DNA of 64,000 nucleotides. It comes from Brumimicrobium ulvae (GTDB taxonomy: Bacteria > Bacteroidota > Bacteroidia > Flavobacteriales_D > Crocinitomicaceae). The notes beneath the pieces are model-generated. The model was not told the origin of the DNA. It did not search any database and was given only the letters and a program-made list of their open reading frames with translations. Each line of letters begins with the position of its first letter. Within the stretch, counting starts at the first letter, position 1. The stretch spans positions 434,001 through 498,000 of the forward strand of contig NZ_CANNGT010000001.1 in assembly GCF_947504225.1 (NCBI RefSeq). Reading direction: 5' to 3'. The position numbers were made by a program, and so were the translations under genes. This document shows, piece after piece, positions 54,486-62,544 of this stretch.

Positions 54486-55127
54486 TTAACTTTGTTTGAA
54501 TGTCGACTCAAATGGAAGTCTTTGAAGAATAGACCTCCCTAGTGTGAGTTCGTCAGCATAGTGCAGTTCTGTTCCGATGGAAACTCCTCTAGAGAGTGTT
54601 GTAACAGTTAAATCTGTAGGCGATATTTTTTTATAGATGTAAAAGTTTGTTGTGTCACCTTCCATCGTAGCGCTTAATGCGAAAATAATCTCGTCTATTT
54701 CTTTGTTCTTTACCTTGTTAAGAAGTGAGTTGATGTTTAAATCTTCAGGTCCTTGTCCATCCATTGGTGAAATAACCCCTCCAAGCACATGGTAGATTCC
54801 GCGGTAACTTCCTGTTGCTTCAATGGCCATGATGTCGCGAATGTCTTCTACAATACAAACCATTCTATGATCACGTGCTGGGTTGGCACAGATCGTACAT
54901 ATTTTTTCATCGGAAATATTTCCGCAGCTATCACAATAGTTAATGTTCTCCTTAATGGCGCTAACAGCGTTTGAAAACCGGTCTATTTCTTCAGGTGAGC
55001 GCTTTAAAAGCTCTAGTACTAATCGCAAAGCACTTCTTTTCCCAATGCTAGGTAAAGAAGCGAATTGTTCAACAGCTTCGTTTAGATATTTTGAAGGTAA
55101 ATTCACGGCTACAAAGTTAAGCAGCAT
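54486..55127 (-). CDS. recR: recombination mediator RecR
   Basis: 213 residues. HhH near the start (LPSIGKRSALRLVLELL), four-Cys zinc finger CDSCGNISDEKICTIC, Toprim domain (VCIVEDIRDIMAIEATG) and the YHVLGGVISPMDGQGPEDLNI stretch. Works with RecF/RecO to load RecA at gaps. The N-terminal MLLNFVAV may be an overextension, with the core starting near VNLPSKYLNEAVEQ. Divergent from the DUF6962-like gene. Confidence 0.93.
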   Translation of the reverse strand: MLLNFVAVNLPSKYLNEAVEQFASLPSIGKRSALRLVLELLKRSPEEIDRFSNAVSAIKENINYCDSCGNISDEKICTICANPARDHRMVCIVEDIRDIMAIEATGSYRGIYHVLGGVISPMDGQGPEDLNINSLLNKVKNKEIDEIIFALSATMEGDTTNFYIYKKISPTDLTVTTLSRGVSIGTELHYADELTLGRSILQRLPFESTFKQS

Positions 55128-55200
55128 TTATTGAAAATCTTAAATTTTTCAGAATATTTCATGTTTTCCATTGCATTTCGTTTCTTTTGAAAGAATTCCT

Positions 55201-55208
55201 TATTTTTG
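55201..55208 (+). promoter_or_regulatory. -7 element for the membrane protein-smpB operon
   Basis: TATTTTTG fits TAnnTTTG, 17 bases before the ATG at 55226. The -33 site is weak. Confidence 0.4.
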
Positions 55209-55225
55209 CCCCTTTAATATCAGTT

Positions 55226-55939
55226 ATGGAGAACCTTTGTGACATCCCTTTAGAAAAATTGCCCTTCAATCTTTTTGGACTATGCCTTCAAGAACCAATG
55301 GCCTTAGTAACAAACATGATGATTGCCATCACTTGTTTTGTGATTTACTTTAGATTTAATCCTGTTGAAAATAGTTTTCAAAAACACTGGAAAATGTTTT
55401 ACTTGCTTTTCGGATTAAGCACTTTTTTTAGTGGGTTTGGGCACATGTTCTTTAATTATACTGGAGTTTATGGAAAGTTTCCGACCTGGACATTAGGATT
55501 GTTCTCAGCTTTTCATGCGGGGAAAGCTATGATTAGCTTAAACGTATTGAGTCCAAAACTCTATAAAGTCCTCATGGGACTTCTATACGTCAAACTCCTT
55601 GTTTTTACAGTTTTAGCGATAGCATTACAGTCCTTTATATTTGTGATGGCTGATGCTGTAATTACCTATTTATTCTTTTGTTTAGGATTTGGTGTTTACT
55701 ATTGGCGAAAAGGATTAAGCTCATTTAAGTACACCGTGCTTGCTGTAATTGTTCTTATTCCTTCGATTTTTATTTTCACATTGCAGTATAATCCGCATCT
55801 TTGGTTTAATAAAGAGGATTTAAGTCATGTTTTGATGACCACAACCGTAATTTTCTTTTACTTTGGGGTAATTCGTTTAAATCAAATTGATTTAGATCAA
55901 CTGGTTTCAACAAAACAATTAAAGTATGTCCGCAAATAA
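55226..55939 (+). CDS. DUF6962-like integral membrane protein
   Basis: 237 residues from ATG 55226 (the frame is open from 55187). Seven hydrophobic segments are spaced along it, with conserved-looking [19 protein letters not shown] and [10 protein letters not shown] between the second and fourth. No catalytic motif known. The 3' end overlaps smpB by 14 bases, so they are co-transcribed. Confidence 0.6.
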   Translation: MENLCDIPLEKLPFNLFGLCLQEPMALVTNMMIAITCFVIYFRFNPVENSFQKHWKMFYLLFGLSTFFSGFGHMFFNYTGVYGKFPTWTLGLFSAFHAGKAMISLNVLSPKLYKVLMGLLYVKLLVFTVLAIALQSFIFVMADAVITYLFFCLGFGVYYWRKGLSSFKYTVLAVIVLIPSIFIFTLQYNPHLWFNKEDLSHVLMTTTVIFFYFGVIRLNQIDLDQLVSTKQLKYVRK

Positions 55940-56387
55940 TAACCGAATAAATATTGTTAATAAACGTGCTCGATTTGAGTATCAGCTGCTTGATAAGTAT
56001 GTTGCCGGAATTCAGTTAGGGGGGACAGAGATTAAAAGTATTCGTCTTGGAAAAGCGAGTATACTCGAAGCCTTTTGTGTAATCGAAAACGGAGAGGTTT
56101 TTCTGAGGAATATGCACATTGCAGAATATGGAAATGCTTCTTTTTACCAACATAAACCAAAGGCAGATAGAAAACTGCTGTTGAATAGAAAGGAAATCAA
56201 TAAGCTAGATAAAAAAATGAAGACCAAAGGCTTTACGATTGTTCCGTTGCGACTTTTTATCAATGATAAAGGACTTGCAAAAATAGAAATTGCTCTTGCT
56301 CAAGGAAAGAAATTATACGATAAGCGTCAAGATTTAAAAGAAAAAGACGATCAAAGGGCGATGGATCGTATTAAAAAAGCCTACTAA
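55926..56387 (+). CDS. smpB: SsrA-binding protein SmpB
   Basis: Binds tmRNA and brings it to stalled ribosomes. 153 residues. [65 protein letters not shown] and the basic tail ([25 protein letters not shown]) are all characteristic. It overlaps the membrane protein gene and is followed by the symporter 10 bases later. Confidence 0.94.
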   Translation: MSANNNRINIVNKRARFEYQLLDKYVAGIQLGGTEIKSIRLGKASILEAFCVIENGEVFLRNMHIAEYGNASFYQHKPKADRKLLLNRKEINKLDKKMKTKGFTIVPLRLFINDKGLAKIEIALAQGKKLYDKRQDLKEKDDQRAMDRIKKAY

Positions 56388-56397
56388 TACCTAAAAC

Positions 56398-57285
56398 ATG
56401 CAAACACTCTTAAACTATTTATTGCCAATTGCTATTGGAATAATCATGTTTGGGATTGGTATGGGGCTTAAAGCGAAAGACTTTAAAAGGGTCTTTGTTG
56501 CACCTAAAGCGATTCTATTTGGGTTGTTTGGACAATTGGTGCTTATGCCATTGATTGGATTTGGAATTGCTTTTGCTTTTCAGTTGGATCCTATTTATCA
56601 GTTGGGAATTGTGTTGATTGCAGCTTGTCCTGGCGGTACTTCCTCCAATATTGTTACCTACATGTTAAAAGGACGTGTAGCCTTGTCTGTATCGATTACG
56701 GCTTTCAATAGTTTTTTGATTGTCTTAACGATTCCGTTTATTTTAGACCTTGCTTTTTCATTCTTTTGGACTTCCTCTAAAGAAGTTCAGCTTTCAATGT
56801 ATGATACCTTTATAGAAGTTTTGTTTACCGTTTTATTGCCTGTAATTTCAGGTGTTATAGTACAACATTATTTACCTCATTTCGTAGAGAAAATTCGCAA
56901 GCCTTTACGGTACATTTTACCAGGAATTCTTTTTACTGTTTTCTTACTGGTTTTAATCGATGAGCAGGGGAATGGAACCAAATCTGTGGCGGAATATGGT
57001 GAACTCTTACTTCCTGCATTATTTTTAAATGTGTTCGTCATGTTTGTAGGATTCTACCTTTCTGGCTGGACAGGAATCAATCATGAGGGAAAGTATACTA
57101 TTGCCATAGAAATGGGACTACAAAATTCAGCCTTGGCTATTTTCTTGGCCAATAATGTGATTCAAATTGACGGGCTTTCACTTATCGCAGTTCTATATGG
57201 TAGTTTTTCTTTTTTCTCCACCTTTATTATTGCCTACTTGATGAAAAGATTCTTAAGAAAAAAAGAACTTCCAACTGCGGGTTAA
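56398..57285 (+). CDS. bile acid:sodium symporter family protein (BASS)
   Basis: 295 residues and about nine membrane helices. The family motif GLKAKDF (near 24), the sodium-site region CPGGTSSNIVTYMLKG (about 80-95) and EMGLQNSALAI near 240 are present. Substrate could be a bile-acid-like organic anion, pantoate or 2-keto acid. Its 3' end overlaps the convergent Kunitz-like gene by 4 bases. Confidence 0.88.
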   Translation: MQTLLNYLLPIAIGIIMFGIGMGLKAKDFKRVFVAPKAILFGLFGQLVLMPLIGFGIAFAFQLDPIYQLGIVLIAACPGGTSSNIVTYMLKGRVALSVSITAFNSFLIVLTIPFILDLAFSFFWTSSKEVQLSMYDTFIEVLFTVLLPVISGVIVQHYLPHFVEKIRKPLRYILPGILFTVFLLVLIDEQGNGTKSVAEYGELLLPALFLNVFVMFVGFYLSGWTGINHEGKYTIAIEMGLQNSALAIFLANNVIQIDGLSLIAVLYGSFSFFSTFIIAYLMKRFLRKKELPTAG

Positions 57286-57530
57286 TTGCATTCGCATGCT
57301 TTACAATCATCAAGAGTTTCGAATCCTTTGGCAGAACAACCGCTGTATGAAATAAGTTCGCATTTGTTTTTGTCGGCATTGTAAAACCATCTGTTAAAGT
57401 GAGCCATACATGCTTCATTAGGTACTGTTTCTTCACAAGTAGGATTTGCTGAGGCGCATTTCTTATTGCAGTTGGTGAATCCAAATGTGAAGCAGGTAGA
57501 TAAACTCAGAAGTACAATTAACCTTTTCAT
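57282..57530 (-). CDS. secreted BPTI/Kunitz-domain protein
   Basis: 82 residues: an N-terminal signal (MKRLIVLLSLSTCFTFGFTNC, possibly a lipoprotein although FTNC is not a classic lipobox) and a cysteine-rich domain. Cys spacing from CEETVPNEAC on is 8, 15, 7, 10, 2 against 8, 15, 7, 12, 3 in bovine BPTI, and RWFYNADKNKC, YSGC and DDC line up with RYFYNAKAGLC, YGGC and EDC of BPTI. The residue after the second Cys, the P1 site, is Met. This predicts a small serine-protease inhibitor of chymotrypsin, elastase or subtilisin type, but that is inference. Convergent with the BASS gene. Confidence 0.8.
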   Translation of the reverse strand: MKRLIVLLSLSTCFTFGFTNCNKKCASANPTCEETVPNEACMAHFNRWFYNADKNKCELISYSGCSAKGFETLDDCKACECN

Positions 57531-57642
57531 TTCCTTTTATTATAAAGATATTAGTATGCGATTGAATCTAAAAATACATTGATTTTTATGGACTACAAAA
57601 TTTAAAATCAAAGCAGACAGATACACAAGCACATAGAAGAAT

Positions 57643-57674
57643 AAAAAAGCGTTTAATCACAAGACTAAACGCTT
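57643..57674 (-). terminator. terminator after serA
   Basis: AAGCGTTTA pairs with TAAACGCTT around a ten-base loop; the minus strand continues TTTTTTAT. It lies 22 bases after the stop. Confidence 0.85.
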
Positions 57675-57695
57675 AAGTATTCATTAAAAATGAGT

Positions 57696-58655
57696 TTATT
57701 TTAAAGTATCGATAATTTTACCTGCTAATTCAGTACCTATTCTTGCTTGAGCTTCAGCAGTAGCAGCTCCAATATGTGGCGTGTTAGCGATTACTGAATG
57801 TTCTAGAAGGTCAGTTCTAGGGGAAGGTTCATTTTCATAAACATCTAGTGCAGCAGCAGCAACCTTTCCACTTTCTAAAGCTTCAATCAAATCATCTTCA
57901 TTGATTACTCCACCACGTGCAACGTTAACGATGCGCACACCATCTTTCATTTTTGCAAACTCTGCTTTTCCAATTACCGCTTTTCCGTCTTCCTGTTTAG
58001 GAACGTTCATGGTAATAAAGTCAGCTTTTCCTAAAACTTCGTCTAGATCCGTAGAAGTTTTAACAGTGCTGATCACTTCTCCAACACCATCTATTGTAAT
58101 AGGAATTTCAATTTCTCGTGCTGTACGTGTCAATCCAATCACCTTCATACCTGCTCCCAAAGCATAGCTCGCTAAGGATTGTCCAATTCGGCCAAAACCA
58201 ATAATTAACAAGGTCTTTCCACGTAATTCAACACCTTTACTATATTTCTTCTTAAGGCTCTTAAAGTCTTCTTTACCTTTACTCGGCATTTCTTTGTATG
58301 AATCGTAAGTTGAACGTGCAAGAGCGAATAATGAGCCCATTGCTAATTCAGCAACTGATTGAGAAGAAGCTGCAGGAGTATTCTCTACAGTAATTCCTTT
58401 CTCTCTCGCGTATTCTACATCAATGTTGTCCATTCCAACTCCGCCACGACCAATAAACTTTAGTCCTGGGCAAGCGTCAATTAGGTCTTTTCTGACTGTT
58501 GTTGCAGATCGAACAAGAAGCCCAACATAGTTTTCACTATTGATTGTATCAATCAATTGATCTTGTTGCACATGTTCGGTTACAACTGTAAATCCAGCTG
58601 CCTCGAGTTTTTTTATTCCTTCCGGCGAAATACCGTCGTTTGCTAAAATTTTCAT
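57696..58655 (-). CDS. serA: D-3-phosphoglycerate dehydrogenase-like 2-hydroxyacid dehydrogenase
   Basis: First step of serine synthesis, given its place 14 bases after serC. 319 residues, the short form without a C-terminal ACT domain. GFGRIGQ (about 154-160) is the NAD site, NVARGGVINEDDLIEAL has the catalytic Arg, LDVYENEPSP and HIGAATAEAQ hold Glu and His. The lack of an ACT domain means serine feedback is probably absent. Confidence 0.85.
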   Translation of the reverse strand: MKILANDGISPEGIKKLEAAGFTVVTEHVQQDQLIDTINSENYVGLLVRSATTVRKDLIDACPGLKFIGRGGVGMDNIDVEYAREKGITVENTPAASSQSVAELAMGSLFALARSTYDSYKEMPSKGKEDFKSLKKKYSKGVELRGKTLLIIGFGRIGQSLASYALGAGMKVIGLTRTAREIEIPITIDGVGEVISTVKTSTDLDEVLGKADFITMNVPKQEDGKAVIGKAEFAKMKDGVRIVNVARGGVINEDDLIEALESGKVAAAALDVYENEPSPRTDLLEHSVIANTPHIGAATAEAQARIGTELAGKIIDTLK

Positions 58656-58668
58656 TGTATTTTTTGTT

Positions 58669-59718
58669 TTACAGTGATTTCATGATGTCTACAAGAGCAT
58701 GTACACTTTTTAGTTCTAGGGCATTATACATTGATGCACGGTAACCACCTACAGATCTATGTCCTTTTAAACCAACGATATTTCCATCGTTCCAAAGTTT
58801 ATCGAAGCGTTCCTTTTTAGTTTCATCTGTTAATCTAAAGGTAACATTCATCAGAGAACGGTCTTTTTTAGTTGTTGTTCCTTCGAAGTTCGGGTTGCTA
58901 TCAATTTCGTTATACAAAAGCTCAGCTTTCTCTTTGTTTAATTTGGCGATAGCTTCAACTCCACCATTGTTAATTAAGTGTTTCAAGTTCAAATTAGAAA
59001 CAAACACAGAGAAAACAGGAGGAGTATTGAACATACTGTCCTTTTTGGCGTGAACGTTCAAGTCAAGGTAAGTAGGGATATGAAGTGGAGATTTCCCTAA
59101 AATACTATCTTTTACAATGTATAATGTTGCTCCAGCTGGGCCTAAATTCTTTTGTGCTCCAGCATATATTAAATCGAATTTAGAAACATCAATTGGTTGA
59201 GAAAAGATATCAGAAGACATATCACAAACCAAGGGAACATTTGTTTTAGGGATTGATTTAAATTGCGTTCCAACGATGGTATTGTTAGAGGTATAATGTA
59301 AGAAATCAATATCTTCAGGAATATCTTCTACTTCAGGAATATAGTTAAAACCTTTATCTTCAGATGAAGCGATTTCGACTACTTCTAGTCCTGCATTAAC
59401 CCCTTCTTTAATGGCTTTAGTTGCCCAAGTTCCAGTGTTGATGTATGCTGCTCTTTTGTGTTTGCCTGCTAAATTATAAGCTGCAATTAAAAAACCTAAG
59501 CTAGCACCACCTTGAAGAAATAGAACGGTGTATCCTTCAGGGACATTTAGTGCTTTTTTTACATTTTCTCTAGCTTCTTCCATAACCTTAACGAAGTCAG
59601 CACTTCTATGTGAAACTTCTAGAATCGATAATCCGTTAAAATCAAGAACTGCTTCTGCGGCCTTTTTAAAAACCTCTTGAGGTAAGATACATGGACCTGC
59701 TCCAAAATTATGTTTCAT
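58669..59718 (-). CDS. serC: phosphoserine aminotransferase
   Basis: PLP enzyme turning 3-phosphohydroxypyruvate into phosphoserine. 349 residues. FGAGPCILPQEVF at the start, LFLQGGASLGFLIAAYNL near 70-85, the PLP lysine in YAGAQKNLGPAGAT near 195, and a C-terminal GHRSVGGYRASMYNAL. It is the first gene of serC-serA and has a promoter match just upstream. Confidence 0.94.
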   Translation of the reverse strand: MKHNFGAGPCILPQEVFKKAAEAVLDFNGLSILEVSHRSADFVKVMEEARENVKKALNVPEGYTVLFLQGGASLGFLIAAYNLAGKHKRAAYINTGTWATKAIKEGVNAGLEVVEIASSEDKGFNYIPEVEDIPEDIDFLHYTSNNTIVGTQFKSIPKTNVPLVCDMSSDIFSQPIDVSKFDLIYAGAQKNLGPAGATLYIVKDSILGKSPLHIPTYLDLNVHAKKDSMFNTPPVFSVFVSNLNLKHLINNGGVEAIAKLNKEKAELLYNEIDSNPNFEGTTTKKDRSLMNVTFRLTDETKKERFDKLWNDGNIVGLKGHRSVGGYRASMYNALELKSVHALVDIMKSL

Positions 59719-59732
59719 ATTTTCTTTTTTTA

Positions 59733-59761
59733 CAAAGATGTTAAAAAATAAGTGTTTTCAA
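59733..59761 (-). promoter_or_regulatory. promoter of serC
   Basis: On the minus strand TTG, 18 bases, CATCTTTG (one mismatch to TAnnTTTG), then 14 bases to the ATG. Confidence 0.45.
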
Positions 59762-59796
59762 TAGGGTTTAATCAATTATTCCTTAAGAAAACAGAA

Positions 59797-59828
59797 TAAA
59801 AAAAGAGTCGACAATAATGCCGACTCTT
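59797..59828 (-). terminator. terminator after the THX gene
   Basis: AAGAGTCG at 59803-59810 pairs with CGACTCTT at 59821-59828; the minus strand continues TTTTTT. It lies 17 bases after the stop. Confidence 0.8.
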
Positions 59829-59844
59829 CAATATATAGGTAAGA

Positions 59845-60171
59845 CTATTTGTCTTCTTTGTCTTCTTTTTTTGCAGCAGCTTTAGGCTTTTCTTCCTTTT
59901 TTGTTGCTGTTGTTTTTTTCTCTGCAGTTTTAGTTTTCGTCGTTGCTTTTGCGGTCGTTTTTTTAGCTGCAGGTTTTGTGGCTTTAGTAGTGGTTGTTTT
60001 TTTAGCTGCAGCTTTTTTAGCAGGCGCTTTCTTGGTAGCAGTTGCTTTTTTAGTTTCTTTTTCCTTCTTTTCTGGTATCACAACTGTCGAAGCTGCTTTT
60101 CTAGGTCTAGAATTACCATATGAACCTCTGAAACGTTTTCCTTTTGCTGTTTTTACATCGCCTTTTCCCAT
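59845..60171 (-). CDS. 30S ribosomal protein THX with a histone H1-like tail
   Basis: 108 residues. The first 24 (MGKGDVKTAKGKRFRGSYG, then NSRPRK) match ribosomal protein THX, a tiny peptide of about 26 residues that sits in the 30S head of Thermus and Bacteroidota. The remaining 80 residues are almost only Lys, Ala, Thr, Glu and Pro (repeats of KKA, KKT, AAK), like histone H1 tails, ending in DKEDK. The tail should be disordered and basic and could bind RNA or DNA. Its single-gene unit has a terminator downstream. Confidence 0.8.
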   Translation of the reverse strand: MGKGDVKTAKGKRFRGSYGNSRPRKAASTVVIPEKKEKETKKATATKKAPAKKAAAKKTTTTKATKPAAKKTTAKATTKTKTAEKKTTATKKEEKPKAAAKKEDKEDK

Positions 60172-60247
60172 ATTTTATCTTATTTTAATTAGTATGTCCG
60201 ATAAATATAATAAAAATAGTATGTATAACTGGTTTTTTAACTGACTT

Positions 60248-60931
60248 TTACGCTTCTTCTTCTCTAATTCTGCGGATCATGTCTTTTATAACCAAATCTG
60301 GATTTTTGATGATTCTTTTACACCATTCTATTTTTAAAGTCGTTTGTTCTTCTTTATTAAGCTTCCATTCGAAATCATTTTGTTGTTCCAATCTTGTTCG
60401 GATTGCATTGATGGTGAGTGCTGCCGATACAGATATGTTAAAACTTTCTGTAAATCCAACCATTGGTATTTTGACATAATAGTCTGAGAGGTCCAAGGCT
60501 TTTTCAGACAAACCCGTTTGCTCTGTTCCAAACAAAAATGCGATAGGTTGATCTATAGGCACATCGTTGATGGTGTAGGCATCTGTATGTGGAGTCGTCG
60601 CAGCTATTTTATACCCTTTTTCTTTTAAAGATTGAATGCATTTTGTGGTCGGGTAGAGGTTGTCAGAATAATGCGTATGATTCACCCACTGTCCAGCACC
60701 CATAGCAATATCTCTGTTGACACTGAATTTGTTGTTCTGTTCAATGATATGTAAATCTTGAATACCAAAACAATCACAGCTTCTCATTACTGCACTTGCA
60801 TTGTGTTCTTGAAAAAGGTTTTCTACTGCAACTGTAACATGCCGTGTTCTATCTGCAGCAATGCGTTCAAATTTCTCTACCTTTTCGGGGGTTATGATTT
60901 GATAGAGGGCTTGAAGTAGTTTTTCTTCCAT
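60248..60931 (-). CDS. trmH: tRNA (guanosine-2'-O-)-methyltransferase TrmH
   Basis: SPOUT methyltransferase acting on G18 of tRNA by family. 227 residues. NLFQEHNASAVMRSCDCFGIQDLHIIEQ (motif 1), FLFGTEQTGLS (motif 2) and IPMVGFTESFNISVSAAL (motif 3) are complete. A basic C-terminus (RIIKNPDLVIKDMIRRIREEEA) follows, as in TrmH. Single gene. Confidence 0.88.
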   Translation of the reverse strand: MEEKLLQALYQIITPEKVEKFERIAADRTRHVTVAVENLFQEHNASAVMRSCDCFGIQDLHIIEQNNKFSVNRDIAMGAGQWVNHTHYSDNLYPTTKCIQSLKEKGYKIAATTPHTDAYTINDVPIDQPIAFLFGTEQTGLSEKALDLSDYYVKIPMVGFTESFNISVSAALTINAIRTRLEQQNDFEWKLNKEEQTTLKIEWCKRIIKNPDLVIKDMIRRIREEEA

Positions 60932-60950
60932 AAAAATAAAGTTTAGAGCA

Positions 60951-60977
60951 AAAAAAAGGGAGCTTTTTGGGCTCCCT
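60951..60977 (-). terminator. terminator after the HU gene
   Basis: AGGGAGC pairs with GCTCCCT around a seven-base loop, and the minus strand continues TTTTTTTT. It lies 20 bases after the final stop of the HU frame. Confidence 0.88.
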
Positions 60978-60996
60978 GCAATTTTGTTTGAATTGC

Positions 60997-61269
60997 TTAG
61001 TTAACTGCGTTAGATAAATCTGTACCCGCTTTAAACTTCACAACATTTTTAGCTGCGATTTGAATTTCTTTCCCAGTTTGTGGGTTTCTTCCAACTCTAG
61101 CTGCACGTTTTGAAATAGAAAAAGATCCGAATCCGATTAATGAAAGACGGTCACCTTTTTTTTATGCTCCTGTTGTTGCGTTAATAAATGCGTCTAAAGC
61201 TTTTTTAGAATCTGCTTTTGACAATCCAGTTTCTGAAGCCATTGCTTCAATTAACTCTGCTTTGTTCAT
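60997..61269 (-). pseudogene. HU-family DNA-binding protein gene with in-frame stop at codon 36
   Basis: The 91-codon frame encodes a complete HU: MNKAELIEAMASETGLSK, KKALDAFINATTGA, stop, [46 protein letters not shown]. The only damage is TAA at 61162-61164, where HU normally has Leu (TTA); one T-to-A change explains it. The DNA-contact arm (RNPQTGKEI) lies after the stop. Promoter and terminator are intact. Either the gene was lost very recently, the sequence has an error next to the eight-A run, or the codon is read through. HU bends DNA and is normally abundant. Confidence 0.88.
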
Positions 61270-61306
61270 AGTTATGGTTTTTGTTTGTTAAAAAATTATA
61301 CTTCAG

Positions 61307-61336
61307 CAAATATATAGGAATATCCACCATTCACAA
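61307..61336 (-). promoter_or_regulatory. promoter of the HU gene
   Basis: Minus strand TTG (complement of 61334-61336), 19 bases and TATATTTG (complement of 61307-61314): exact to both elements of the consensus. The rest of 61270-61587 holds no gene; it contains three TGTTKATAA motifs at 61364, 61384 and 61411. Confidence 0.7.
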
Positions 61337-61587
61337 GTGTTTGAGCAAAAAAAAATGAAAATATGTTGATAAAACTGTCATTTTGTTGATAAGTGGTACG
61401 AATTAACCTTTGTTTATAAGTGTTTTAGGTGGTTTTGATAGTTTTTTAGTAAAAGATTAATAAGTCTTTATTCAGACCAACTCCATTTTTCTGTCGATTA
61501 AGGCCCAATATCTGGGAAAATATATAAATCGGCATGATTTTAAATAAGCATTTCGTTGACGAGAATCTAATCAATTAAAGTGGAGGA

Positions 61588-62544
61588 TTAATGAACAATT
61601 TCCCACTCTTCTGGATTGAATCCTGCCAAAAACGAAATGTAATCTAGTCTTTTTTTACCTTCTAGTTGTACTTCTAAAAGATGGATAGAACCCTTTAAAG
61701 CGTTTAAAATAAGTTTTTTACCCTGTTTTTCGAGCTTAACCTTTGTGTTTTCCTTCATTTCTGGACATTCCGACCTGAACACCTTTAAAGTTTTCTCTTG
61801 TCCATTCTCTTTGTTCTTTAATTTCATCCAGGCAGTAGGATAAGGAGACATCCCTAAAATAAAATTATGGATTTCATTAATGGGAAGATGAAAATCAATT
61901 AAACAATCTTGTTTGTGAATTTTCGGTGCTTCTTTAAGATCTCCCTCAGGTTGCGGTTTAGGTTGAGCTTCTCCTTTTCTGATTAATTCCACGGTGTCGG
62001 CAACTGTTTGGGCGGCAACTACCATCATTCTATCATGTAATTCACCTGCAGTTTCATTTTCATGAATGGGCATTTTTTGACTTAAGATAATTTCACCTGT
62101 ATCAATTTTTTCATCAATAAAGAAACTGGTAACGCCTGTTTCTTTTTCACCATTGATTATGGCCCAATTGATTGGGGCAGCACCTCTGTATTGTGGTAAC
62201 AAAGATCCATGGAGGTTAAAGGTGCCCATTGGTGGTATCTCCCAAATGACTTTTGGCAGCATTCGGAAGGCCACAACAATAAATAAATCAGCTTTGAAGC
62301 CTTTTAATTCAGAAACAAAAGCTTCATCTTTCAAATTTGTGGGTTGTAAAATCGGGATTTCATAAGCCATTGCACATTCCTTAACTGCGCTTCCTTTTAA
62401 TTTCCTTCCTCTTCCGGCAGGTCGATCTGGAGCAGTAACCACGGCTTTTATATTATATCCTTCTTTAATCAGTTGTTCTAAAATGGTTACAGCAAACGCT
62501 GGTGTTCCCATAAAAACAATATCTAGCTCTTCTTTATTCTTCAT
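61588..62544 (-). CDS. fmt: methionyl-tRNA formyltransferase
   Basis: Formylates initiator Met-tRNA. 318 residues. IVFMGTPAFAVTIL at the start, the folate-binding FNLHGSLLPQYRGAAPINWAI near 107-127 with the catalytic Asn/His set, and GVTSFFIDEKIDTGEIIL follow the family closely; the C-terminal tRNA-binding domain runs from about 205. Its ATG overlaps the stop of the upstream MATE gene by one base, so it is coupled to it. Confidence 0.94.
   Translation of the reverse strand: MKNKEELDIVFMGTPAFAVTILEQLIKEGYNIKAVVTAPDRPAGRGRKLKGSAVKECAMAYEIPILQPTNLKDEAFVSELKGFKADLFIVVAFRMLPKVIWEIPPMGTFNLHGSLLPQYRGAAPINWAIINGEKETGVTSFFIDEKIDTGEIILSQKMPIHENETAGELHDRMMVVAAQTVADTVELIRKGEAQPKPQPEGDLKEAPKIHKQDCLIDFHLPINEIHNFILGMSPYPTAWMKLKNKENGQEKTLKVFRSECPEMKENTKVKLEKQGKKLILNALKGSIHLLEVQLEGKKRLDYISFLAGFNPEEWEIVH

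Noticed and set aside
59849-60244. Long plus-strand open frame (131 codons) opposite the THX gene
   Set aside because: It is the mirror of the Lys/Ala-rich tail, giving a meaningless Phe/Val/Ala run; the minus-strand THX start motif and its terminator decide for the minus strand.
61001-61269. HU read as an intact gene
   Set aside because: Careful codon reading of the minus strand shows TAA at codon 36, and the true last stop is at 60997-60999.
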